Positions 43,500-52,091 of a stretch of DNA of 64,000 nucleotides are shown piece after piece. Every line of letters starts with the position of its first letter. Within the stretch, counting starts at the first letter, position 1. The DNA lies in contig NZ_CP091786.1 in NCBI RefSeq assembly GCF_022024015.1, forward strand, positions 3,534,001 through 3,598,000. Direction: 5' to 3'. The notes under the pieces are model-generated. The model did not search any database, had not been told where the DNA came from, and worked only from the letters and a program-made list of their open reading frames with translations. Position numbers and translations under genes: made by a program. The DNA is from Prevotella sp. E9-3. Lineage in GTDB: Bacteria > Bacteroidota > Bacteroidia > Bacteroidales > Bacteroidaceae.

Positions 43500-44108
43500 A
43501 TGGACAAACTGAGCTATGCCCTTGGATTGGGCATCGGACAGCAGCTGGCACAGATGGGTGCTGGCAGTGATTTGAACGTAGATGATTTTGCACAGTCTAT
43601 CAAGGATGTGCTGGCAGGTAACGAGCTGAAAGTTTCTCATCGTGAGGCCCAGCAACTGGTGCAAGACTATTTTGCCAAGAAAGAAGAAAAGATGAACGCT
43701 GAGCGTGCCGAGAAAGGCAAGGCTGCCAAGGCTGAAGGCGAGAAATACCTGGCTGAGAATGCTAAGAAAGATGGTGTTATCACCCTTCCCAGCGGACTTC
43801 AATATCAAGTAATTAAGGAAGGTAACGGCAAGAAGCCCAGCGCCAAGGATTCTGTGAAGTGCCACTATGAGGGTTTCCTTATCGACGGTACCGTATTCGA
43901 CAGCAGCGTACAGCGTGGTGAGCCCGCAGTCTTTGGTCTGCAGCAGGTGATTGCCGGTTGGACTGAAGGATTGCAGTTGATGCAGGAAGGCGCTAAGTAT
44001 CGTTTCTTCATTCCCTACCGTCTTGCTTATGGCGAAGGTGGTGCCGGACAAATGATTCCTCCCTTTGCAACCCTTATCTTCGATGTTGAACTGATTGAAG
44101 TTGTTTAA
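43500..44108 (+). CDS. FKBP-type peptidyl-prolyl isomerase, cytoplasmic form
   Basis: The 202-residue protein starts directly with the FKBP_N domain (MDKLSYALGLGIGQQLAQ) and has no signal peptide. The catalytic FKBP_C domain holds VKCHYEGFLIDGTVFDSS, QVIAGWTEGLQLM and FIPYRLAYGEG. It folds proteins by isomerising Xaa-Pro bonds. First of three tandem paralogues; the other two carry export signals. Confidence 0.92.
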   Translation: MDKLSYALGLGIGQQLAQMGAGSDLNVDDFAQSIKDVLAGNELKVSHREAQQLVQDYFAKKEEKMNAERAEKGKAAKAEGEKYLAENAKKDGVITLPSGLQYQVIKEGNGKKPSAKDSVKCHYEGFLIDGTVFDSSVQRGEPAVFGLQQVIAGWTEGLQLMQEGAKYRFFIPYRLAYGEGGAGQMIPPFATLIFDVELIEVV

Positions 44109-44148
44109 ACTAATTGAAGTCGTATAATCAATAAAATACAAAAAACAA

Positions 44149-45021
44149 ATGAAAAAATCAATGATTTTGGCCGCTATGGCCATTGCTGCCACCACGATTA
44201 CTTCGTGCGACGGCGGTACTCCTACTGCTGATCTGAAAAGCGATGTTGACTCTGTAAGCTATGCTATCGGTATGGCTCAGACTCAGGGTCTGAAGGATTA
44301 TCTCGTTATGCAACTCGGTGTTGATACCACCTACATGGGCGAGTTCATCAAGGGTCTTAATGATGGTGCCAATGCTGGCGACAACAAGAAGAAGGCTGCC
44401 TACTATGCTGGTATCCAGATTGGTCAGCAGGTTGCCAACCAGATGGTGAAGGGCATCAACTACCAGCTCTTCGGTGACGACTCTACCCAGACCATCTCTA
44501 TGAAGAACTTCATGGCTGGTTTCATCACCGGTACCACTGGCAAGAAAGGTCTTATGACTATGGACGAGGCCAACGAGAACGCTCAGCGCCTGATGCAGCA
44601 GATTAAGACTCGTGAAACAGCCAAGGCTTACGGTCCTAACAAAGAGGCTGGCGAGAAGTTCCTGGCCGAGAATGCCAAGAAGGAAGGTGTGATAACACTG
44701 CCCAGCGGTCTGCAGTACAAGGTTATCAAGGAAGGCAACGGTAAGATTCCTACTGATACCGCTACTGTAGTAATGCACTACGAGGGCCGTCTGATCAACG
44801 ACTCTGTTTTCGACAGTTCTTACAAGCGCAACCAGCCTTACACCGTTCGTTGCAATCAGAACATCAAGGGCTTCACCGAGGCTCTCACCCACATGCCTGC
44901 CGGTTCTGTTTGGGAGGTTTACATCCCTCAGGAACTTGCTTACGGCGAGCGTCAGGCCGGTGCTCTTATCAAGCCTTTTTCTGCTTTGATTTTCAAGATC
45001 GAGTTGCTCGAGGTGAAGTAA
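44149..45021 (+). CDS. FKBP-type peptidyl-prolyl isomerase lipoprotein
   Basis: The signal ends in a lipobox, ATTITSCDGG, so the protein is membrane-anchored on the envelope side. FKBP_N follows (VDSVSYAIGMAQTQG) and then FKBP_C with VMHYEGRLINDSVFDSS and YIPQELAYGERQAG. It is longer than the cytoplasmic paralogue by about 90 residues, mostly in the N-terminal dimerisation domain. Spacing of 40 nt suggests co-transcription with the first gene. Confidence 0.92.
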   Translation: MKKSMILAAMAIAATTITSCDGGTPTADLKSDVDSVSYAIGMAQTQGLKDYLVMQLGVDTTYMGEFIKGLNDGANAGDNKKKAAYYAGIQIGQQVANQMVKGINYQLFGDDSTQTISMKNFMAGFITGTTGKKGLMTMDEANENAQRLMQQIKTRETAKAYGPNKEAGEKFLAENAKKEGVITLPSGLQYKVIKEGNGKIPTDTATVVMHYEGRLINDSVFDSSYKRNQPYTVRCNQNIKGFTEALTHMPAGSVWEVYIPQELAYGERQAGALIKPFSALIFKIELLEVK

Positions 45022-45061
45022 TCATTAGCACAGAACTATTTTGAAAAGATATTTTCTCAAC

Positions 45062-45961
45062 ATGAAGAAGATACTATTCATAGCACTCGCTTTACTGGCG
45101 AGTGCTTCTTTTGGCACCGTAGATGCTAAAAAGAAAAAGGACAAGAAGCAGACTGCCGTTGTGGCTCCTGCCGAACTGAAGAACGGCAGCGACTCTCTGA
45201 GCTATGCCGCCGGTATGTCTATCACCAATGGTCTTATTCCCTACCTCGTTCAGCAGCAGGGTGTCGATACAGCCTATATGGCCGACTTCGTGGCTGGTTT
45301 CAAGGAGGCTATTGCCGCTGCCAATGATGCTCGTCAGAAGGCTCGCATGGCCGGTATAGACATTGCCTCTCAGATCACTCAGCGCATGCTGCCTGGCATG
45401 GAAAAGGAATTCACCGACACTCCCGACAGCATTCTGCACGACCTGTTCTTCCGCGGTTTCAGCGATGCATTGCTGGGCGATACCGCCACTATGAAGCAGG
45501 AGGACGCCGAGGAACTGTTCCGCGTAAAACAGCAGACCAACAAGGCTGCCAAGGATGAGAAGCTCTACGGTTCCAACCGTGAGGCTGGTCGTAAGTTCCT
45601 GGCCGAGAACAAACTGAAAGAGGGCGTTATCACCACTCCTTCCGGCTTGCAGTATAAAGTGCTGACCAAGGGCGAGGGTGCCGTTCCACAGCGCACCGAC
45701 AAGGTGAAGGTTCACTATGAGGGCCGCCTGGTTGATGGTACCGTGTTTGATGCCTCAGCCAAACACGGCAGCGAACCTGCCTCATTCCGTGCCGATCAGG
45801 TTATCAAGGGTTGGACCGAAGCGCTGACCATGATGCCCGTAGGTTCAAAATGGCAACTCTACATCCCTTACGAACTTGCCTATGGCGAGCGTAACATGGG
45901 AAATATCAAACCTTATTCTGCACTGATATTCGACGTAGAGCTGGTTGATATTGAAAAATAA
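45062..45961 (+). CDS. FKBP-type peptidyl-prolyl isomerase, exported
   Basis: ATG 45062 gives a signal peptide (MKKILFIALALLASASFG) followed by a Lys-rich stretch. FKBP_N (SDSLSYAAGMSITNG) and FKBP_C (VKVHYEGRLVDGTVFDAS; YIPYELAYGERNMG) follow. It is probably periplasmic. It completes the run of three paralogues and is followed by a strong terminator, so the three form one transcription unit. Confidence 0.92.
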   Translation: MKKILFIALALLASASFGTVDAKKKKDKKQTAVVAPAELKNGSDSLSYAAGMSITNGLIPYLVQQQGVDTAYMADFVAGFKEAIAAANDARQKARMAGIDIASQITQRMLPGMEKEFTDTPDSILHDLFFRGFSDALLGDTATMKQEDAEELFRVKQQTNKAAKDEKLYGSNREAGRKFLAENKLKEGVITTPSGLQYKVLTKGEGAVPQRTDKVKVHYEGRLVDGTVFDASAKHGSEPASFRADQVIKGWTEALTMMPVGSKWQLYIPYELAYGERNMGNIKPYSALIFDVELVDIEK

Positions 45962-46002
45962 ATCTACATTACTCTCGAAAACTGAGTAAATGTATATAGC
46001 AC

Positions 46003-46042
46003 AAGTAATGGACTCACCCAAAAGAGTCCATTACTTTTCTTT
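46003..46042 (+). terminator. Terminator of the FKBP cluster
   Basis: AAGTAATGGACTC pairs perfectly with GAGTCCATTACTT, followed by TTCTTTTT. Confidence 0.9.
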
Positions 46043-46111
46043 TTCAGAACATTTTGCGACATTTTCCTCTACTTTTTGTCACAAATTGTTGGAAGTTTCG
46101 ATTAAATTATG

Positions 46112-46119
46112 TAATTTTG
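46112..46119 (+). promoter_or_regulatory. -7 box for the Lrp regulator
   Basis: TAATTTTG lies 33 nt before the ATG at 46153. Confidence 0.5.
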
Positions 46120-46152
46120 CTATCAGAAATGCATTAATATCAGACATTTAAC

Positions 46153-46629
46153 ATGGAAAAAATTGACAACCTTGACAAAAAGATACTGAGTATCTTGTCA
46201 AAGAATGCACGTATGCCCTTCAAAGACGTAGCAGCAGAGTGCAATGTTTCGCGAGCCGCTATTCATCAGCGTGTACAGCGCCTCATCGACAACGATGTCA
46301 TCACTGGCAGCGGCTTTGACGTAAACCCCAAGTCGTTGGGTTACAGCACTTGCACCTATGTAGGCATCAATCTGGAGCGCGGTTCCATGTACAAAGAAGT
46401 GGTAAAGCGCCTGGAGCACATCCCCGAGGTTGTAGAATGTCACTTCACCACGGGTCCATACACAATGATGGTGAAGCTCTATGCGCGCGACAACGAGCAA
46501 CTGATGCACCTTCTGAATGGACAATTGCAAGAAATTCCCGGTGTCGTAGCTACCGAAACGCTCATCTCGCTCGAACAGAGCATCAAACGCGAGATACCCG
46601 TACATTTTAACGAGACCGACGAAGCTTAA
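46153..46629 (+). CDS. Lrp/AsnC family transcriptional regulator
   Basis: The N-terminus (LDKKILSILSKNARMPFKDV, then VSRAAIHQRVQRLIDNDVI) is the Lrp helix-turn-helix. The C-terminal RAM domain contains YKEVVKRLEHIPEVVECH and GPYTMMVKLYARD. Family members respond to amino acids. The next gene starts 2 nt after its stop, so it probably regulates or is co-expressed with the peptidase fusion. Confidence 0.9.
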   Translation: MEKIDNLDKKILSILSKNARMPFKDVAAECNVSRAAIHQRVQRLIDNDVITGSGFDVNPKSLGYSTCTYVGINLERGSMYKEVVKRLEHIPEVVECHFTTGPYTMMVKLYARDNEQLMHLLNGQLQEIPGVVATETLISLEQSIKREIPVHFNETDEA

Positions 46630-46631
46630 TT

Positions 46632-48410
46632 ATGAACTCATTCAATATAGATAAAAAGCTGTCGGCCATCTACTCCGACAGCTTTTTTAATAAAAACAAA
46701 GCGAGTCGTCCTGTTATCGGCATCACCGGCAACTATGGCGAACAGACTTGTAAACTTGGAGAAGGATACTATAAAAAAGTTGTTGAGGCAGGAGGCACTC
46801 CCTTTATCATTCCTCCCACCAACAACGAAGAAGAATTACTAAGCATCCTTGACCACATTGATGGTTTACTGCTCAGCGGTGGTGCTGACATCAATCCGTT
46901 GTTCTGTGGAGAAGAACCTTCACCCAAACTTGGTTCTATCAACGCCGAGCGTGACAGTTTTGAACTGCTGCTCACCCGCCTGGCCTATAACCGTCAGATG
47001 CCTATTCTTGGCATTTGCAGAGGCATCCAGACACTCGCCATTGCACTGGGCGGAAAAATTGCACAGGATATCTATGAAGCAGACGCCAAAGAAGCAGAGC
47101 CCCGACTCCTGAAACACTCTCAAGAGGCCGACCGCTCTGTTCCCACCCACACGGTTACCATCAACAAAGACTCCAACCTGTATTCATCCATTTATGAAAC
47201 GGAACAGATAGCCGTCAACTCATTCCACCATCAGGCTGTGAGCAATCCAGGCGAACACCTTTGGGTAGTGGCTCAGGCCAAAGATGGCATTGTTGAAGCT
47301 GTTGAGAGCAACGAGGGAAAACCTGTTATCGGTGTGCAATGGCATCCTGAGTGCCTGAAAGAAGAGGGCAAGACCGTATTCACATGGTTGATAGGAGAAG
47401 CCGCCCTCTATAGGCGCGTATTGGATATCCACCAAAAAGTCTTCACGCTCGACTCTCACTGCGACACCCCGATGTTCTTCTCACAGGGAGTGAACTTCAT
47501 CACACGCGATGAGAAGCTGAAGGTTGACCTGCCCAAGATGACAGAAGGCCACCTCGATGCCACCGTCATGGTGAGCTATCTGCCCCAGCCCAAACCGGGG
47601 GAGAAGTTCCAGGACATCGTACCTTTCAAAGTGGAAGGACCGAAAGCCTATGCCGACCTTATCTTCGACAAGATCGAGAAGATTGTTGACAGCAACAGCG
47701 ATTATATTGCCATTGCCCGCAACACCAACGACCTGCTTCTCAACAAAGCAGCAAACAAGAAGAGTATTCTGCTGGGAATAGAAAACGGACTGGCTCTTGA
47801 AGGTAACATCAAGAACCTGAACCATTTCCAGAAACGCGGTGTTGTCTATATCACCCTTTGTCACAACGGCGATAATGATATCTGCGACTCAGCCCGCGGC
47901 TCTCAGACACATGGCGGTGTGAGCGAGTTTGGCGCCCAAGTCATCAGGCAAATGAACGAACTGGGCATTATCGTTGACCTCAGTCATGCTGCTGAAAAGA
48001 GTTTCTACGATGCACTTGAAATATCAAAGAAACCAATCATCTGCAGTCATTCATCGGCCCGTGCCCTTTGCAACCATCCACGCAATCTGACCGACGATCA
48101 GATGCGTGCTTTGGCTCAAAAAGGCGGTGTCTGTCAGATAACCCTTTACAACGGATTCCTGAAGGAGAACGGAAGGGCTACCATCTATGATGCCATAGAC
48201 CATCTGAAGCATGCCATCAGTCTTATGGGTATCGACCATGTCGGACTGGGTACCGACTTCGATGGCGACGGTGGTATCTGCGGTCTTGATGATGCCAGCG
48301 AGTTGGTTCTCTTCACCCGCCAGCTCCTACTCAACGACTACAGTCTTGCAGACATAGAGAAAATCTGGGGCGGAAACTTTATGAGAATCATGAACGAAAT
48401 TCAGAATTAA
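46632..48410 (+). CDS. Fusion of C26 glutamine-amidotransferase-like hydrolase and M19 membrane dipeptidase
   Basis: Residues 28-250 are a class I amidotransferase-like hydrolase of the PuuD/C26 type, with ADINPLF, the nucleophile in ILGICRGIQ, and the His/Glu of VQWHPEC. Residues 265-592 are an M19 renal-type dipeptidase with FTLDSHCDTPMFF, DLSHAAEKSF, ICSHSSARAL and VGLGTDFDGDGG. No signal peptide is visible. The pairing suggests gamma-glutamyl compounds are cut and the released dipeptides hydrolysed, possibly in glutathione-like or cell-wall peptide use. It is directly downstream of an Lrp regulator. Confidence 0.88.
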   Translation: MNSFNIDKKLSAIYSDSFFNKNKASRPVIGITGNYGEQTCKLGEGYYKKVVEAGGTPFIIPPTNNEEELLSILDHIDGLLLSGGADINPLFCGEEPSPKLGSINAERDSFELLLTRLAYNRQMPILGICRGIQTLAIALGGKIAQDIYEADAKEAEPRLLKHSQEADRSVPTHTVTINKDSNLYSSIYETEQIAVNSFHHQAVSNPGEHLWVVAQAKDGIVEAVESNEGKPVIGVQWHPECLKEEGKTVFTWLIGEAALYRRVLDIHQKVFTLDSHCDTPMFFSQGVNFITRDEKLKVDLPKMTEGHLDATVMVSYLPQPKPGEKFQDIVPFKVEGPKAYADLIFDKIEKIVDSNSDYIAIARNTNDLLLNKAANKKSILLGIENGLALEGNIKNLNHFQKRGVVYITLCHNGDNDICDSARGSQTHGGVSEFGAQVIRQMNELGIIVDLSHAAEKSFYDALEISKKPIICSHSSARALCNHPRNLTDDQMRALAQKGGVCQITLYNGFLKENGRATIYDAIDHLKHAISLMGIDHVGLGTDFDGDGGICGLDDASELVLFTRQLLLNDYSLADIEKIWGGNFMRIMNEIQN

Positions 48411-48419
48411 TCATACTGT

Positions 48420-50429
48420 TCAGAACAGCCAACGCACCTGAACATCCAGATCGGTCATCGACGAGCCGGCAATTTCCTGCAAACCGCTCCCGATGACCGA
48501 TCTGTCGTTATAATGGGTATAGCCGCATTTGGCATCTATCTGCAGCGATGCGCCTATCTTTGCACGGCCCACCAACAGTGCACGGTAGCCACAACCGAAA
48601 TACACAGGGAAAGAAAACTCATGGGGCAATTGGCGCTCATAGGCATAGATACGACTGTCGTAGGAGTCGGTATTGAAATAGGCTATCGCCGTCCCCACTT
48701 GCCACCAGTCTTGCTTCCATCCCACATTTCCACTCACCATATATCCTTGGTCTATCTGCTCATTCACAGCCCTCACCCCATCGGCTTGAGCCGCAGCTGT
48801 CCATCCACCATTGCTGAAGCCCACCACTATGCGCGCACGGTGCTCGTTATGACGCTGAAGGGCTGTCTTCGCCTCATTGTCCAACTGTCGCAGGTGCAGT
48901 CGGTAGCGTCCTTTCAATGTCCAGTGCCGGTTGAGTGTATAGATAGCCTCGCCCAGATAGTCTTGAGCCGATGAAGCCTGTGACACTCTGTAGCGTGCCC
49001 ATGGGAAATAGGCATAGTCAGCATATCCCTGCAACTGCAGCCTGGCCAGCGGTCGCCAAGTAGCTCCCAGATAGAATCCGCTCTCGTTCTGCACGCGTCC
49101 GCCTTCGCTGAAGGCATGGCCGAAGAGAGAGGTATAACGATAACTATAGAATCGTTGCACCGCTGTCACGCTCCATCCGTCATGCGACTGGTAGCCAAGT
49201 GCGTTCAGGGTGGCCACAGCCCCATTCTGACTGATGGCTGTCTCGCCGTTAAGCATCCATCGGTGGTGCATATAACCATAGTCAACACTTCCGTTCAGAA
49301 AGCGGCGCCCCTGGGCATAATAGCGGCAGTAGTTGCTCTTGGTGTCTGGCGAAAGACGCCTGTCAAGCTGAGTATAGACAGAGGTTGCGCCCACGTGGAA
49401 TCCACCTGTCTTATAGGCCAGACGCCCGCCCACTGCCATCTGCATGGTGTTGTTCTTCTTCTCCATCTCAGTGGGCGTGCGGTGGTAGCCACTGGTCACA
49501 ATGGTTTTCACCGTGCCGTCATCATTCAGCGTTGCATCAAGAGTCCTGTAGGAAGCAAAAGCCGTCAGTTTCAGCTTTTTGGCCAGCGACAGCGTGGCGG
49601 CCGCTCCTTGAAAATAATCGGCTTGCGAACGCGAGGCATGAGCCCTGATCACATTCTGGGAACGACCTGAGTTCTGCAGCACGGTCATTTTCCCTAATGA
49701 GAAACTGTTGTTCAACACCAGTCCCATACCGGCCGACAACTTATACTTCCCCACTACGGCATTATCTACTCGTCCAAGTTTCCGAATCTGCAGATAGTAG
49801 GAATAGGCATCATAGCCCCATTTGTTCTGGTTTGAGAAAAACGGTTCACCAGCATCCTGTGCGCCCACCACTCCCAGTTTCACATAGTCGCCATAATGAA
49901 ACTGATAGCGCAGCCAGTGACGATACTTATAACCTAAATAGCCGTTCGTATCGCCTTTCCTGTCATAAAAAGGCATACGAACGGCTGTCGTAATCTCTTG
50001 TTTACCGTTGGAGAGTATCTGTCTTAATTTAGGAAAGTACTGTTCCTCTTTCTGTTCTCCTATATATATAAAATAAGGTAGCAGCATCACCTGCCTGTAG
50101 TCCAGCGAACGGACCGCCCTCAACTCACCCATCGACCTTACCGGTCCGTAATGGTCACGATATTCTATCAAGTCCATCACCTGCTGGGCCGAGAGAAACG
50201 GCAAGCGTTCCAATTCCTCGCGCGTAGCACTGTTCAGGTCTATAGGCTGCTCACTCAGTTCGTTCAGCAGGACATAGTCTTCCTCAGCAGTGGCCTGCTC
50301 TTCATCGTCAGCAATATCCATTGTTTCCTGCCATACTTGCTGCCAAGACTGTTTTCCATCGTCTGTCCGGGTTTGCTGAGCCGATACTGTGCCAACAGTC
50401 AGCAGAAAGAATAGCAGAATACGGTTCAC
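48420..50429 (-). CDS. Helix-hairpin-helix protein with C-terminal outer-membrane barrel
   Basis: A signal peptide (residues 1-17) is followed by a ComEA-like HhH motif, PIDLNSATREELERLPFLSA, with a second hairpin VRSMGELRAVRSLD. The remaining 560 residues are amphipathic strands ending in LDVQVRWLF with a terminal Phe, as in outer-membrane barrels. It may bind DNA at the surface or take part in DNA uptake, but this is inference. The gene overlaps the guanylyltransferase gene by 4 bp. Confidence 0.75.
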   Translation of the reverse strand: MNRILLFFLLTVGTVSAQQTRTDDGKQSWQQVWQETMDIADDEEQATAEEDYVLLNELSEQPIDLNSATREELERLPFLSAQQVMDLIEYRDHYGPVRSMGELRAVRSLDYRQVMLLPYFIYIGEQKEEQYFPKLRQILSNGKQEITTAVRMPFYDRKGDTNGYLGYKYRHWLRYQFHYGDYVKLGVVGAQDAGEPFFSNQNKWGYDAYSYYLQIRKLGRVDNAVVGKYKLSAGMGLVLNNSFSLGKMTVLQNSGRSQNVIRAHASRSQADYFQGAAATLSLAKKLKLTAFASYRTLDATLNDDGTVKTIVTSGYHRTPTEMEKKNNTMQMAVGGRLAYKTGGFHVGATSVYTQLDRRLSPDTKSNYCRYYAQGRRFLNGSVDYGYMHHRWMLNGETAISQNGAVATLNALGYQSHDGWSVTAVQRFYSYRYTSLFGHAFSEGGRVQNESGFYLGATWRPLARLQLQGYADYAYFPWARYRVSQASSAQDYLGEAIYTLNRHWTLKGRYRLHLRQLDNEAKTALQRHNEHRARIVVGFSNGGWTAAAQADGVRAVNEQIDQGYMVSGNVGWKQDWWQVGTAIAYFNTDSYDSRIYAYERQLPHEFSFPVYFGCGYRALLVGRAKIGASLQIDAKCGYTHYNDRSVIGSGLQEIAGSSMTDLDVQVRWLF

Positions 50430-51550
50430 GAATAGTTCTCCCCGTATTTTATCGTTATCTCATTCACATATTTGCGAATGAGTGCCGATGAGTCCTCCTT
50501 CGGACAAATCAGCAGCACATCGCCCTGTTCAGCTATGATATAGCCCTCCAGACCGTTTATCACGCCTACATGTCCCTTCGGCAAACAAACAATATTGTTG
50601 CGGCAGTTCTCCATCATCACCTCCGAATCGAGCACCACGTTCTCGCCTTCTGCCTTCTGCACATGCTCGTAGAGAGAATGCCAGGTACCGATGTCGGCCC
50701 ATCCGAAGTCGCACTTCATCACATACACATTCTCCGTCATCTCCAGTGCCGCCTTGTCCATCGACAGGTTCGGGTACGACGGGAAATGTTCCAGCACCCA
50801 CTGAGCCTCTTCCTCCAGCGAGTAGTTCCCTTTCAGCTCGGCAAAGCGATAGGGCATATCAGGAGTCACTTCCAGGCACCATTTGCGCAGGTTCGTCACA
50901 TTGGTCAGGAACATACCCGTGTTCCACATAAACTCGCCGCTCTCCATAAACACCTTGGCAAACTGGCGGTCAGGTTTCTCAGTGAACGACTGCACCTTAC
51001 TGATACCATTTGCCAGTGTCGATTCACCTATCTGAATATATCCATAACCGGGCTCCGGCCGAGTAGGACGCACGCCCATCGTCAGCATAATATCATTATC
51101 GGCAACGTAATTCAGTCCCTCCAATATATTCCGCATAAAAGCATCCTCGTTCATCACAAGCTGATCGGCAGGAGTCACCAGAATACGTGCCGAACCGCTC
51201 TCGCGATGAATACGTCGGCCAGCCCATGCCACTGCCGGCATTGTGTTGCGGTTCACCGGTTCACACAGAATATGCTCACTCGGAATCTCGGGCAACTGTT
51301 CTTGCAACAGTGTGCGATATTCCAAACTGGTGACCACATATATTTGATTGACAGGGATGAAGGCCGACACGCGGTCGAAGGTCTGTTGCAGCAGCGAGCG
51401 TCCCGTTCCAAAGAAGTCCATAAATTGCTTTGGTTTTTCCATTCTGCTCGACGGCCACAATCGGCGTCCTCGTCCGCCAGCCAGTATCACACAATAGTTC
51501 AAGGAAACATTATCTGTATGGTTTGCAGTAGAGTTCAAGAGTTGTTCCAT
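50426..51550 (-). CDS. Mannose-1-phosphate guanylyltransferase
   Basis: From ATG 51550 the protein is 374 residues. The nucleotidyltransferase signature VILAGGRGRRLWPSSRMEKP is near residue 24, the FVEKP-like box is SFTEKPDRQF, and FGWADIGTWHSL is near residue 282. It makes GDP-mannose for envelope polysaccharides. Its 3' end overlaps the HhH-barrel gene by 4 bp. No extra phosphomannose isomerase domain is present. Confidence 0.9.
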   Translation of the reverse strand: MEQLLNSTANHTDNVSLNYCVILAGGRGRRLWPSSRMEKPKQFMDFFGTGRSLLQQTFDRVSAFIPVNQIYVVTSLEYRTLLQEQLPEIPSEHILCEPVNRNTMPAVAWAGRRIHRESGSARILVTPADQLVMNEDAFMRNILEGLNYVADNDIMLTMGVRPTRPEPGYGYIQIGESTLANGISKVQSFTEKPDRQFAKVFMESGEFMWNTGMFLTNVTNLRKWCLEVTPDMPYRFAELKGNYSLEEEAQWVLEHFPSYPNLSMDKAALEMTENVYVMKCDFGWADIGTWHSLYEHVQKAEGENVVLDSEVMMENCRNNIVCLPKGHVGVINGLEGYIIAEQGDVLLICPKEDSSALIRKYVNEITIKYGENYS

Positions 51551-51667
51551 AATTCCAGATTTATAGTTAAACACTTTTCCATTCAGTATTAGTTATTTGT
51601 TTCATGGCACTAAATTACATAATAAACCTGAAATAGCCAAGTAATTTTGTAATTTTTAGGAGAATCT

Positions 51668-51698
51668 TTTGTTAATTCAAAAAAACTTCTTACCTTTG
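51668..51698 (+). promoter_or_regulatory. tRNA-Leu promoter
   Basis: TTTG at 51668-51671, 19 nt, then TACCTTTG at 51691-51698, 13 nt before the tRNA. Confidence 0.75.
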
Positions 51699-51711
51699 CA
51701 CCGCTTTAAGA

Positions 51712-51793
51712 GCCCAGATGGCGGAATCGGTAGACGCGCTGGTCTCAAACACCAGTGGGGCAACCCGTCCCGGTTCGACCCCGGGTCTGGGTA
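51712..51793 (+). tRNA. tRNA-Leu(CAA)
   Basis: The acceptor stem GCCCAGA pairs with TCTGGGT (one G-U), the anticodon stem CTGGT/ACCAG encloses loop CTCAAAC with anticodon CAA, a long variable arm follows (GTGGGGCAACCCGT), and the T-arm has GGTTCGACCCC. CCA is not encoded. Confidence 0.95.
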
Positions 51794-51809
51794 CAAGGCT
51801 CAAAAAGCA

Positions 51810-51847
51810 ATCCCTTGCAAGTCTGATGCTTGCAAGGGATTTTTTTG
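51810..51847 (+). terminator. tRNA-Leu terminator
   Basis: ATCCCTTGCAAG pairs perfectly with CTTGCAAGGGAT around a 7-nt loop, followed by TTTTTTT. Confidence 0.92.
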
Positions 51848-52029
51848 TTATCAAAATGGAAGTGATAGTCACCCATGTCCGGATCATCTATCACGATGCT
51901 GCCAGTATCGGGCTGAAACTTGAAATTGCGGATGCTGTCAAGTTCTATGTCCTTCATCACATCTGGGAACATACGCTTGATAAAGTCGGCACGGACACGT
52001 CCCGTATAGTCTTTGTCGGTTGCCATCAT
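51848..52029 (-). pseudogene. 5' remnant of an unknown gene running into the tRNA terminator
   Basis: The minus strand from ATG 52029 reads MMATDKDYTGRVRADFIKRM and continues with VIDDPDMGDYHFHFDNKK, which looks like real protein. It then continues without a stop through the terminator and antisense to the tRNA as far as 51745. The gene therefore appears truncated at the tRNA-Leu boundary, with its 3' end lost. No family was recognised. Confidence 0.5.
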
Positions 52030-52091
52030 AGATACAAAAACAGGCTGAAGCACAATTTTGTACCTCAACCTGTTTTTTTGTTCTTCTGTAC

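Noticed and set aside
50570..51592. Plus-strand frame of 340 codons
   Set aside because: It is antisense to the mannose-1-phosphate guanylyltransferase, which has clear motifs.
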